NCBI GenBank assembly: GCA_023435705.1
Contig: JAEYRH010000016.1
Coordinates: forward strand, 496,001-560,000
DNA length: 64,000 bases
DNA from: Bacillota bacterium
GTDB taxonomy: Bacteria > Bacillota > Clostridia > Christensenellales > UMGS416
Reading direction: 5' to 3'
The translations under genes and the position numbers were made by a program. This document shows, piece by piece, positions 43,665 to 51,914 of this stretch. Within the stretch, counting starts at the first letter, position 1, and each line of letters starts with the position of its first letter. The notes under the pieces are model-generated. The model saw nothing but the letters and a program-made list of their open reading frames with translations, had not been told where the DNA came from and ran no database searches.

Positions 43665-44234
43665 TTATGATTGGTAACGCCAATTTCTTGCGGAATCGGT
43701 ATTGATTTCATACACCAACCCAATCCAGACCTCACCGCGTTCCACATCAGTGTTTGAATAATAAGTGGTATCCAGCGCACCCAGTGTGAAACCCTGCGAC
43801 AAATAAAAGTCTATCGCTCCCACATTGCAGGAGTGGGTGTCCAGGAAGATGGCGCGGAAGTTCTCAGCTTGCGCTATTTCCTTGGCCTTGTCCATCAGCA
43901 TTGAAGCGTAACCCCTTCGCCGGTGCTCTGGCAACACCATTAGGTCGGTCACTCGCAGGCGGTTGATCCAAAACTCACGGTCAAGCTCCAAAAAAGCGAC
44001 CGGGTTGCCATCCACTTCGATTGCATACACGCTTGGTTTGGCCAGATACCTTTGGAAGAGGCGCTCGGAGAACCGCTTGCATATGGGTTCAGGGAGCCTT
44101 TGCCGCCGGAGCTCTATAAAGAAACCGTCTGCATTCTGGTTCAAACATACGGCATACTGCTCGTTTGTCTCATACTCAAACACGAGTTCATAGTCCTGGA
44201 ATTTCTTCTGGCTGAGCTCAATGACACGCATGCC
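43665..44234 (-). CDS. GNAT family N-acetyltransferase
   Basis: A 189-residue protein with one GNAT domain in its C-terminal two thirds: AIEVDGNPVAFLELDRE, LRVTDLMVLPEHRRRGYASMLMDKA containing the CoA-binding RRxGxA-like RRRGYAS, and FLDTHSCNVGAIDFYLSQGF. The open frame extends far upstream through the sanA-like gene, but the ATG at 44234 has GAGGGTG 8 nt before it and gives a family-size protein. It begins 26 bp after the sanA-like stop region. Confidence 0.85.
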   Translation of the reverse strand, partial: GMRVIELSQKKFQDYELVFEYETNEQYAVCLNQNADGFFIELRRQRLPEPICKRFSERLFQRYLAKPSVYAIEVDGNPVAFLELDREFWINRLRVTDLMVLPEHRRRGYASMLMDKAKEIAQAENFRAIFLDTHSCNVGAIDFYLSQGFTLGALDTTYYSNTDVERGEVWIGLVYEINTDSARNWRYQS

Positions 44235-44259
44235 GGCGGCACCCTCGTGCCAATTTTCA

Positions 44260-44979
44260 TCATTCATCATGTGTGACCACCCCGCTGCCGCTGATGGGGA
44301 TTTCATCGCCAAGATATTGGGGCTTGGGTTTGGTAATTGCCCCCTCGATCCAATCCTTGGTGCGGGCCAAGAGTTCGCGTGCGTCATAATACCACTGGTA
44401 TTGGGATTTATAGCGGTCGCAGGCCACGCCCTGTATGGCAATGCCCATGCTGTCAGCCAAGAAAACAGCACGGTACAGGTGGTACTTTTGTGTGACAACA
44501 ATGGCGCTCTTCACCACAAACACATCACGGGCGCGGTACATTGTGGAATAGGTATCAAACCCAGCATGGTCCATAAAGATCGCCTCAGTAGGCACGCCCT
44601 TGTCTTCCAGATAACGGCGCATGTTATTTACTTCGTCATACTCCTTGGTGCCGTGGTCGCCGCTCACAAGGATTCGCGAGGCTGCCCCGGCGGCATAAAG
44701 CTCATATGCCACGTCCAGGCGGTCTTGCAGCATATAGGAAGGCTGCCCGCCTGTCCACACCTTGGCACCCAACACGATGATTGCATCGGCCTTCTTTGCA
44801 TCTTTCTGCGCCACAATGCAGCTGTTGGCGGAGGACACCACCAAGGCGTTCGTCACGCCGATCAAAAGCCCTACTGCTATGACGGTATAAATCAGAACTT
44901 TCAAGACTATATAAAGTTTCGTTTCCTTTTTAGGCTTGGGCTTCTTCTCGTCCGATAGCATGGATAACTTGGCTGTCAT
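44260..44979 (-). CDS. SanA/YdcF-like (DUF218) membrane protein
   Basis: A 239-residue protein: a charged cytosolic N-terminus, one transmembrane helix (VLIYTVIAVGLLIGVTNALVV), and a DUF218 domain with ADAIIVLGAKV, MLQDRLDVAYELYAAG, ILVSGDHG, VVTQKYHLYRAVFLA and an aromatic-rich end. SanA relatives affect the envelope barrier, but their chemistry is not known. GGAGGTG precedes the ATG at 44979. Confidence 0.88.
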   Translation of the reverse strand: MTAKLSMLSDEKKPKPKKETKLYIVLKVLIYTVIAVGLLIGVTNALVVSSANSCIVAQKDAKKADAIIVLGAKVWTGGQPSYMLQDRLDVAYELYAAGAASRILVSGDHGTKEYDEVNNMRRYLEDKGVPTEAIFMDHAGFDTYSTMYRARDVFVVKSAIVVTQKYHLYRAVFLADSMGIAIQGVACDRYKSQYQWYYDARELLARTKDWIEGAITKPKPQYLGDEIPISGSGVVTHDE

Positions 44980-45015
44980 GATTGTCACCTCCCTATTAGC
45001 CAAGTATATACCAAA

Positions 45016-45053
45016 GAATCCCGGAAGCCAAATCACACAGGCTTCCGGGATTT
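45016..45053. terminator. Strong hairpin upstream of the sanA-like gene
   Basis: AATCCCGGAAGCC pairs perfectly (13 bp) with GGCTTCCGGGATT around a 10-base loop. Read on the - strand it is followed by CTTTGG, so it may stop read-through from the galactosidase gene. Confidence 0.6.
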
Positions 45054-45467
45054 ACTAAGTCAACCCCCCTCATGTTTTGGCCTGGGCACTTATGTTACCC
45101 AATAAAGTTAAGGTTCTTTACCCGATCCAATGATGAACAGCAGTTATCCTCGGCAGTAAACTCAAATCTTATGGCCTTAATGTGCATTGATTCCAACAGA
45201 ATGACATTTCACTTCACCCGTCTGGCGTGCACCACAAATCTCGATTCTCAAATTCAAAAGTGCATGTGGAAATCGTGAGGATATCATCAGCACCCAACGC
45301 CATGTTATTGAAACCATACTATTCGACGCTTGCCGAATTTTAGTTGTCAAACCGTTATCATTCTACCAGCATTGTTATTTTATTCCTACAATCCATTTCA
45401 ATAGGCGAAGGCATCTTCTTCAGCAAGATGCCAATGCGCATTTCAATGAAGTAGATCGATTACCCCG
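45054..45467. other. AT-richer intergenic stretch with no recognisable gene
   Basis: About 410 bases of lower GC than the surroundings. A 68-codon open frame on the + strand (45072-45278) has neither a good ribosome-binding site nor a recognisable product. Near 45411-45436 an 8-bp inverted repeat (GGCATCTT / AAGATGCC) lies 32 bp beyond the galactosidase stop and could be a weak terminator. Confidence 0.6.
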
Positions 45468-48400
45468 CTACTGCACATTGATTGAAAACTCCAGAATATA
45501 ATTCTGCGCCTTTACCTTGTCGCTGTCCGCCAGGAAAGTGCTCCAGCCCATATCCCCGCCGATACCGCTGTGAGCCGCATCAATATGCAAATAGCTTTCC
45601 TTCCTTCTGATCAGCTCATGGTCGTGTTTTGCGTTCTTGTAATCCTCAATCGTATTGTGATGTACATCGAAGTGGAAGGGTATCGGTGACGAAAATTGAA
45701 TAGCGCGGCCGTCTCCGTTGGACAGGGTTATCCAGCGGGTTTCTTCATGCCCGCCGTTTTCCGACGGCGGTATGAACGCGAAATGCTCTTTTTCCACGCT
45801 GCTCGTGAAAACGCCCATCTTCGCCGATTCTTTTCTGTCCCTGTAATTCTCTACTGGGCCCAGGCCGTAATAGTCCAACGATTCAAAGCCCTGGGGTATG
45901 ATCATCTCAACCCCCACTCTGGGCATGTCCTTCAAGGAAGGATCGATGCTGAAAGCCGACCGGATCGTGATTTCCCCATCGCCGGCGACAGTATAGCCGG
46001 TTGAGACAAGTATTGCGTACGGATTGCTTGTAAACGTGATTTCCCGCACCGTATGAATGACAGCCCGGTTGCCCGATTGCTCCGCAGAGAATTCCTTTAA
46101 AACCGTCCTGGTATTTTTGGGATCGAACCCATCCCAGATTGTGTACCGGCCCCATCCGTTTTGGGCGTCGATTCCAGACAGCGGCCGTGTAAAACACTCT
46201 ACCGGCCCGCCTAACATATACTCCACGCCGTCTTTCCGGTAAGAACGGATGGTTCCGCTCCCCTTGTCAAAGGTAACCGCGAAATGGTTTCCTGTTGCGG
46301 TAAAGCTGTTTTGTCCGTCTTCCAACGCGACTTTATCCCCCGTGCAGACGTCATGGCCCTTGTTCCCATAGGCATAGGCTCCGCTGTTCAGCCTGAACTG
46401 GTAACAACCCAATTCATAGCCGGCAGGCGCAAAAGACGTATCGGCGGCATATCGGACAGAAAACTCCACATGGTACTCGGCATTGGGCTTTCTGTCGAAA
46501 TTGCATGCGAACGTGACTTCAGCATCCTCCCCCGCGTTCAAAAAAGGAAGCTCATATGGACCGGTCTTTATGACTGTACCATTCTCCCTGATGGCATAAA
46601 CGGCTTCGTATGGCTTCGTGTCCAGGAACAGGTTACGGTTTTTGACGATATAATGGTCGGGCTCCAGGTCCATGGCCCATGGATTGTCCGCTTCAGGCTT
46701 CGCAAAAACGATGGGACAATAGGCCTGCTTGACTTCCCATGCCACCGGCTTGGGCGTCAGGTCGGGCAAGACGATGCCGTTATTGGTCATGAAGCCCGGG
46801 CTTACCCAGTCCACTATACTTTCGTTGAAGTCTCCGCCATAGGCAAAGTATTCTTTCCCTTCCGGCGTTTTGGCAACCAGGCACTTATCCTGCCAGTCCC
46901 AGATGTATCCGCCCTGGAATCTTTTGTAATTCTCCACCAGTTCATTGAATTTGTGAATTCCGCCGCCGGCATTACGGATTTGGTACAGGTATTCCACCAA
47001 AATCACAGGCCGGTTGTCCTCGGTATCGGTCAGCATGCGCATTATTTTCTTCTGTGTGGCATACATGTTGCCTCTGATATCTGAAATATTTTTGCCGGGC
47101 TCGCCTGCTTCGTATTGGCACAAGCGTGTCGGGTCATATTCCCTGATCCACCCAGCCATGCCCGCATGATTGGCCCCAAACCCGCTTTCATTTCCCAAGG
47201 ACCACGAATAGATGGACGGATGGTTCTTGTGGGTCAGCACCATGCGGATAGCCCGCTCCAAAAAGCTGGTTCCCCAGGACGGGTCACGGGTCAGCGCCCC
47301 TTCAACGCCGTGGGTTTCCAGATTGCATTCACAGACCAGCAGCAGCCCCAACTCGTCGCACAGGTCATACCAGCAGGGATCATCAGGGTAATGGCACGTT
47401 CTGACCGAATTGATGCCAAGACGTTTCATGAGCTTGATTTCTTCTGTCATGTGCTCCACGGTTACGGTGCGGCCGTTGCGCGCCTCATGTTCATGACGGT
47501 TGACCCCCCGGACAATGAGCCTCTTTCCGTTGAGGAACAGTACGCCGTCCACAATTTCAATTTTCTTAAACCCAACCCTGCAGCTCTCAAAATCCACCCC
47601 GTCGCCCTGGGGCGATATCAAGGTCATCACGACCGTATAAAGAACCGGAGTCTCCGGCGTCCACTGCAGTATGTTTTCCATTTTGAGATGAATCCTTGCC
47701 GTGTTGGACGCGGGGCTTTTATCCGGACGGTAGACTGCCTGCGGGTTTATTCCGGAAACCCCGCAAGCCAACAGCCTGCCCTGGGTGTCAAAAATTTCCA
47801 GCTTGATCTGGTAATCCGCAAAGCCGTCAAATCGATTGATTGATATGTCCGCTTTTAGGACACCACAGGAGCTATGCATATCGGGGATGGCATCTATTTT
47901 CCAGTCCACAATCCGTGCTTGAGGCTTTGCATAGAGGCAGACGGAGCGATAAATGCCGGAAAGATACCAGTAGTCCTGGTCTTCCAGGTAGGTGCTTACC
48001 GCAAACCGCATTGCTTGCACAGCAATTGTATTTTTACCTTCCTTTATAAAAGGAGTAATGTCAAATTCACTTGGCAGCTTGCTGTCCTGGGAATACCCCA
48101 CTTCTTTTCCGTTTATCCATAGATAGTAGGCTGTTTCAACGCCCTTGAACTGTATGAGGATCTCCCTCTGCAGCCACTCATGGGGAACGGTGAATTCCCT
48201 GTAGTAGCACCCGGTAGGGTTTTCCCGGGGTATGTAGGGCGGATTAGCCAAGCCGCGGCCAGCATCACCCTTATTGGGATGTATCACTTGTCTTTCTGTA
48301 CTGTAATGATCCCACGGGTACACAACGTTGGTATAAAGCGGTTCACCGAAGCCCTGAACCTCCCAGTTCCCGGGAACCTTTATTTCATTCCAGCAGGAGA

Positions 48401-48632
48401 AATCATATCCAGGTGTCCAAAAACAGTCGGCAAGCTCCGGCCTGGAGTAATACGCAAACTTCCATGTTCCGTCCAAAGACATGCTCCAGCTGGAAATGGC
48501 GCGATTGCATGTTTTGGCCTGGACTTCATTTTCATAAGCGCCCCAGGGTGAGTGAGATTGCTCCCTGTTGATGGATTTGACATCCAGGTTCTCCCAGTCA
48601 TTTTGTGTATGGAACTTTTGGAACAGGCTCAT
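45468..48632 (-). CDS. Glycoside hydrolase family 2 beta-galactosidase-like enzyme
   Basis: The 1054-residue protein has the five-domain LacZ order: jelly-roll sugar-binding domain (WENLDVKSINREQSHSPWGAY), Ig-like domain, TIM barrel, second Ig domain, and the C-terminal beta-galactosidase small-chain domain (YYGLGPVENYRDRKESAKMG). Barrel motifs include NRHEHEARNGRTV, CHYPDDPCWYDLCDELGLLLVCECNLETHG and the acid/base glutamate in SLGNESGFG. The nucleophile segment reads VEYLYQIRNAGGG with Glu at about 547; LacZ has CEYAHAMGN there, so the usual His after the nucleophile is Tyr. Substrate range may differ from lactose. No signal peptide, so cytosolic. AAGGAG lies before the ATG. It is divergent from an AraC regulator. 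Confidence 0.87.
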   Translation of the reverse strand: MSLFQKFHTQNDWENLDVKSINREQSHSPWGAYENEVQAKTCNRAISSWSMSLDGTWKFAYYSRPELADCFWTPGYDFSCWNEIKVPGNWEVQGFGEPLYTNVVYPWDHYSTERQVIHPNKGDAGRGLANPPYIPRENPTGCYYREFTVPHEWLQREILIQFKGVETAYYLWINGKEVGYSQDSKLPSEFDITPFIKEGKNTIAVQAMRFAVSTYLEDQDYWYLSGIYRSVCLYAKPQARIVDWKIDAIPDMHSSCGVLKADISINRFDGFADYQIKLEIFDTQGRLLACGVSGINPQAVYRPDKSPASNTARIHLKMENILQWTPETPVLYTVVMTLISPQGDGVDFESCRVGFKKIEIVDGVLFLNGKRLIVRGVNRHEHEARNGRTVTVEHMTEEIKLMKRLGINSVRTCHYPDDPCWYDLCDELGLLLVCECNLETHGVEGALTRDPSWGTSFLERAIRMVLTHKNHPSIYSWSLGNESGFGANHAGMAGWIREYDPTRLCQYEAGEPGKNISDIRGNMYATQKKIMRMLTDTEDNRPVILVEYLYQIRNAGGGIHKFNELVENYKRFQGGYIWDWQDKCLVAKTPEGKEYFAYGGDFNESIVDWVSPGFMTNNGIVLPDLTPKPVAWEVKQAYCPIVFAKPEADNPWAMDLEPDHYIVKNRNLFLDTKPYEAVYAIRENGTVIKTGPYELPFLNAGEDAEVTFACNFDRKPNAEYHVEFSVRYAADTSFAPAGYELGCYQFRLNSGAYAYGNKGHDVCTGDKVALEDGQNSFTATGNHFAVTFDKGSGTIRSYRKDGVEYMLGGPVECFTRPLSGIDAQNGWGRYTIWDGFDPKNTRTVLKEFSAEQSGNRAVIHTVREITFTSNPYAILVSTGYTVAGDGEITIRSAFSIDPSLKDMPRVGVEMIIPQGFESLDYYGLGPVENYRDRKESAKMGVFTSSVEKEHFAFIPPSENGGHEETRWITLSNGDGRAIQFSSPIPFHFDVHHNTIEDYKNAKHDHELIRRKESYLHIDAAHSGIGGDMGWSTFLADSDKVKAQNYILEFSINVQ

Positions 48633-48681
48633 AACGATTCTCCTTGCAAACATATAAATTCCAGCAGACTAATCTTATCTC

Positions 48682-48709
48682 ATTATAGGCCCAAGGCAAC
48701 AGAAATCAA
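48682..48709 (-). promoter_or_regulatory. Sigma-A promoter of the GH2 gene
   Basis: On the - strand TTGATT and TATAAT with 16-bp spacing, about 50 bp before the start codon. Confidence 0.65.
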
Positions 48710-48710
48710 A

Positions 48711-48738
48711 TTTGCAAAATTGTGATGGATCATATAAT
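48711..48738 (+). promoter_or_regulatory. Possible promoter of the AraC regulator gene
   Basis: TTTGCA and TATAAT with 16-bp spacing, back to back with the GH2 promoter, so a regulator bound between them could control both. Confidence 0.42.
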
Positions 48739-48855
48739 ATATTGCTCTGTAGCCTGTGTATTGCTCAAAATGCACCCTCATCATTATTTAGTCCGAAGAA
48801 GCACATAATCGGTTTCTGCAATTTACCAGGCACAGTATTTTGAGAGGCTGCGGTC

Positions 48856-49776
48856 ATGATTGACAACATCGATTATCAACTTGCCGATACATCTGCGTCC
48901 GCGCCATTGGCGGCCTACAAGGAAATATCCTTTTACACGCCCTCTGATATCATAGAAAAAGAGTCCAAAAATGAGATCCTGGCCAACCTGCTGCTGACGT
49001 GGGCAGGCTGCTATACCAAAGCATACGGCCACCTCGTCAGCAAGCGGCTGCTCCAAGACTATGTTATGATTTATTGCGTTGAAGGGCTCGGCTGGCTTGA
49101 ACTGCGCAATAAGCGGTGGATCATTAGCAAGGGAGATGTTTTTGTCTGCCCTCCCGGTATGGTGCACTCCTATGGAGCGGATACCACGGACCCATGGACC
49201 AAGTACTGGGTACACTTCAGAGGGGAAAATGCCGGTTCCTACATGGCGATGCTGGGCCTATCACCGGACTGCCCCGTCCTGCACCTGGGCGAAAATATGA
49301 AAGTTCTCTCATGGCTGCAGGACATCTTTACCATTGTAAAAACAGGCTACACGCACAGCAACTTGATTTTCGCCACTTCCTATCTCGTCAATATCCTGAG
49401 CTATATCTATAGCCTGTCCGTAAACACAGGGCTGGCTAATATTGAAAGCATGAATGTGGAAAAGGTCATACACTATATGCTGGATAATATTGACGGAAAC
49501 CTGAGCCTCGAGCAATTATCCCAATACTCCAATCTGTCCAGATACCATTTCATCCGGCTTTTTAAAAAGAAGGCAGGCTATACTCCGATGAATTACTATA
49601 TCCGGCTCAAAGTCCAAAAAGCATGCGAGCTACTGGAGTCTTCGACTGCGAAAATTAATAGGATCAGCGGCATGCTCGGCTTTAACAATCCCTATTATTT
49701 TTCAATCACTTTCAAAAGAATTGTCGGCCATTCCCCCCAGGCCTATCGTGATATTGTCCAGAATAAAACCATGTAG
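48856..49776 (+). CDS. AraC family transcriptional regulator
   Basis: The 306-residue protein has an N-terminal cupin sensor domain (residues 30-150; LLQDYVMIYCVEGLGWLEL, ISKGDVFVCPPGMVHSYG) and a C-terminal pair of helix-turn-helices (about 205-300; LSLEQLSQYSNLSRYHFIRLFKKKAGYTP and ISGMLGFNNPYYFSITFKRIVGHSPQAYR). It likely senses a sugar and activates the divergent GH2 gene. The effector is not visible. Confidence 0.93.
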   Translation: MIDNIDYQLADTSASAPLAAYKEISFYTPSDIIEKESKNEILANLLLTWAGCYTKAYGHLVSKRLLQDYVMIYCVEGLGWLELRNKRWIISKGDVFVCPPGMVHSYGADTTDPWTKYWVHFRGENAGSYMAMLGLSPDCPVLHLGENMKVLSWLQDIFTIVKTGYTHSNLIFATSYLVNILSYIYSLSVNTGLANIESMNVEKVIHYMLDNIDGNLSLEQLSQYSNLSRYHFIRLFKKKAGYTPMNYYIRLKVQKACELLESSTAKINRISGMLGFNNPYYFSITFKRIVGHSPQAYRDIVQNKTM

Positions 49777-50053
49777 TTTTACACAATAGCGTCAGATTAC
49801 CTGCTAATCGAGGGATTTTGATTGGTTGGTGAGTGGCATAGCCATGTTTGCACCCTGAGAACTTTGAGTTATGGGGATATTTTAATTATAAGTTCAATAA
49901 TTTCGGATGCTGTGTATGACTTCAAAATCGTTTGCAGTTTATTGTCTCTGTGTTAAGCATGGGTGAGTTTGAACTAATAGGTTATATAGCGTCGGAGCCG
50001 GAATTTAGAGCGAAGGCTAGCAATATGTATCAAAATAGATACAGTTACTACCA

Positions 50054-50248
50054 ATGACGTGGTCCCCGGGCGGGAAGCTCCATGCCAATCTCCTGGACAG
50101 TTTTCTCAATGAGTGGCTGCAACGTAAAAAAGACCTTGCCGATGGCGTCATCAGCAAGGCCGAATATATGGAATGGAAGGTCAACTGGCCACAGACGGCT
50201 GACGACTGCGGAAAAACTGAGCTGTCAAAAAAGTGGCGAAAGGACTGA
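50054..50248 (+). CDS. Small hypothetical protein or gene remnant
   Basis: A 64-codon frame with a protein-like composition: helical LLDSFLNEWLQRKKDLADGVISKAEYMEWKVNWP followed by DDCGK and a basic end. The E(Y)xxWK-x-NWP pattern looks conserved rather than random and resembles small accessory proteins in clostridial mobile elements, but I cannot name a family. The ATG has no good ribosome-binding site. It may be the C-terminal scrap of a larger lost gene. Confidence 0.4.
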   Translation: MTWSPGGKLHANLLDSFLNEWLQRKKDLADGVISKAEYMEWKVNWPQTADDCGKTELSKKWRKD

Positions 50249-50324
50249 CCCTATCAGGTACCCAGATAACAGCGGCAATTACTCCAGTTCTGAAAACCTG
50301 TTATCAATCTGTTATCAACCGGCA

Positions 50325-50369
50325 TAAAAACCCCCGGAAAATCTCGATTTACCGAGCTTTCCGGGGGCT
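50325..50369 (-). terminator. Rho-independent terminator of guaA
   Basis: On the - strand GCCCCCGGAAA pairs with TTTCCGGGGG around an inner CTCG/CGAG pair, followed by TTTTTATG. Confidence 0.92.
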
Positions 50370-50375
50370 TGTTGT

Positions 50376-51911
50376 TCATTCCCACTCAATCGTGCCCGGA
50401 GGCTTGCTCGTAATATCATACACAATCCTGTTGATGTGTTTGACCTCATTGATAATCCGGTTGGAGATTTTTCCAAGCACTTCATAGGGCAGGTGCGCCC
50501 AGTCGGCTGTCATCGCGTCCACACTGGTCACAGCCCGCAGCGCCAGCAGCCAGTCATAAGTGCGGGCATCGCCCATCACGCCCACGGTGCGCTGGTCAGT
50601 GAGCACCGCAAAATACTGCCACACTTCGCGGGCAAGGCCGGCGTTGGCGATCTCCTCGCGGTAGATCGCGTCGGCTTCCCTAAGGATTTCCAGCTTCTCC
50701 GGCGTAACCTCGCCCATCACGCGGATGGCAAGGCCGGGGCCGGGGAACGGCTGCCGCCACACGAGCTCGGCAGGGATGCCAAGCTCCTCGCCCACAGCGC
50801 GCACCTCGTCCTTAAAGAGGTCGCGAAGGGGCTCCAATATATCGTCAAAGTCTACATGATCGGGCAGTCCGCCCACGTTATGATGGCTCTTGATCACCGC
50901 AGCGTGGCCAGCACCGCTTTCCACCACATCGGGATAAATCGTGCCCTGGGCCAGGAAATGTACGTGGCCGATTTTCTTGGCCTCGTCTTCAAACACGCGG
51001 ATGAATTCCTCGCCGATGATCTTGCGCTTGCGCTCCGGATCCTTGACTCCGGCGAGCTTGGAGAGGAACCTCTCCTGCGCGTTCACGCGGATCATGTTCA
51101 GGCCAAACTTGCCCTTGAAAGTCTGCTCCACCTGGTCGCCTTCATCTTTTCGCAGCAGGCCGTGATCCACAAAAATGCATGTGAGGTTTTTTCCCACTGC
51201 TTCGTTTAGAAGAATTGCCGCGACTGACGAATCCACACCGCCGGAGAGGGCAAGCAGCACCTTTTTGTCACCCACACTCTTCTGCAAGGCCGTCACAGCT
51301 TCTCGGGTGAAGGAGCTCATCGTCCATAGGCCACGGCAGCCGCACACCTTGTATAGGAAGTTTTCCAGCAATTTCTGGCCCTTGGGAGTGTGCACCACCT
51401 CCGGGTGGAACTGCACGCCGTAGAGCTTTCGGCCTTCGTTTTCCATTGCTGCGATGGGGCAGCAACCGGTGGACGCGGTGATTGCAAAGCCCTGCGGCGC
51501 TTCCACAACCTGATCGGTGTGGCTCATCCAGCACTCCATATCGGCGTCGATGCCGTCAAACAGAGGCGAGGAGCCGTCGTGCCGGATGCCGATGCGGCCA
51601 TACTCGCGGCGGACCGCCGGTGCCACCCGGCCTCCCAGCAGCTGGGCAAACACCTGGGCGCCGTAACAGATGCCCAGAATCGGGATACCAAGCTGGAAGA
51701 TCGCAGGATCAACCAGCGGCGAACCGGGTTCATAAACCGAGTTTGGGCCACCGGTGAAGATGATACCTTGGGGGTTCAACGCCTTGATGCGCTCGATGGG
51801 TGCCGAATAAGGCAAGATCTCGCTGTAGACATGGGCCTGCCGCACGCGGCGGGCGATGAGCTGATTGTACTGACCGCCAAAGTCCAGCACAATCACAGTC
51901 TCCTGGTGCAT
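50376..51911 (-). CDS. guaA: GMP synthase (glutamine-hydrolysing)
   Basis: Converts XMP to GMP. 511 residues in the usual order: class I amidotransferase (VLDFGGQYNQLIARRVR, nucleophile in ILGICYGAQVFAQLLGG, GVQFHPEVVHT), PP-loop ATP pyrophosphatase (LALSGGVDSSVAAILL) and the dimerisation domain (RQPFPGPGLAIRVMG ... SKPPGTIEWE). It follows larC by 3 bp and is the last gene of the lar operon. Confidence 0.97.
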   Translation of the reverse strand: MHQETVIVLDFGGQYNQLIARRVRQAHVYSEILPYSAPIERIKALNPQGIIFTGGPNSVYEPGSPLVDPAIFQLGIPILGICYGAQVFAQLLGGRVAPAVRREYGRIGIRHDGSSPLFDGIDADMECWMSHTDQVVEAPQGFAITASTGCCPIAAMENEGRKLYGVQFHPEVVHTPKGQKLLENFLYKVCGCRGLWTMSSFTREAVTALQKSVGDKKVLLALSGGVDSSVAAILLNEAVGKNLTCIFVDHGLLRKDEGDQVEQTFKGKFGLNMIRVNAQERFLSKLAGVKDPERKRKIIGEEFIRVFEDEAKKIGHVHFLAQGTIYPDVVESGAGHAAVIKSHHNVGGLPDHVDFDDILEPLRDLFKDEVRAVGEELGIPAELVWRQPFPGPGLAIRVMGEVTPEKLEILREADAIYREEIANAGLAREVWQYFAVLTDQRTVGVMGDARTYDWLLALRAVTSVDAMTADWAHLPYEVLGKISNRIINEVKHINRIVYDITSKPPGTIEWE

Positions 51912-51914
51912 GGG

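Larger units (their letters stand above)
49777..50375. other. Poorly coding 600-bp region between araC-type gene and guaA
   Basis: The first 270 bases are AT-rich and show no gene. The middle contains the small open frame at 50054-50248, and the right end holds the guaA terminator. No tRNA, attachment site or inverted repeat of an insertion sequence was seen. Confidence 0.6.

Noticed and set aside
45072..45278. 68-codon + strand frame upstream of the sanA-like gene
   Set aside because: No ribosome-binding site, no recognisable motif and low-GC noncoding context.
45072..48525. A shared 15-base string (CATGTTTTGGCCTGG) in the intergenic DNA and near the GH2 5' end, suggesting a duplicated fragment
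   Set aside because: The match does not extend, and a few 15-base matches are expected by chance in 64 kb.
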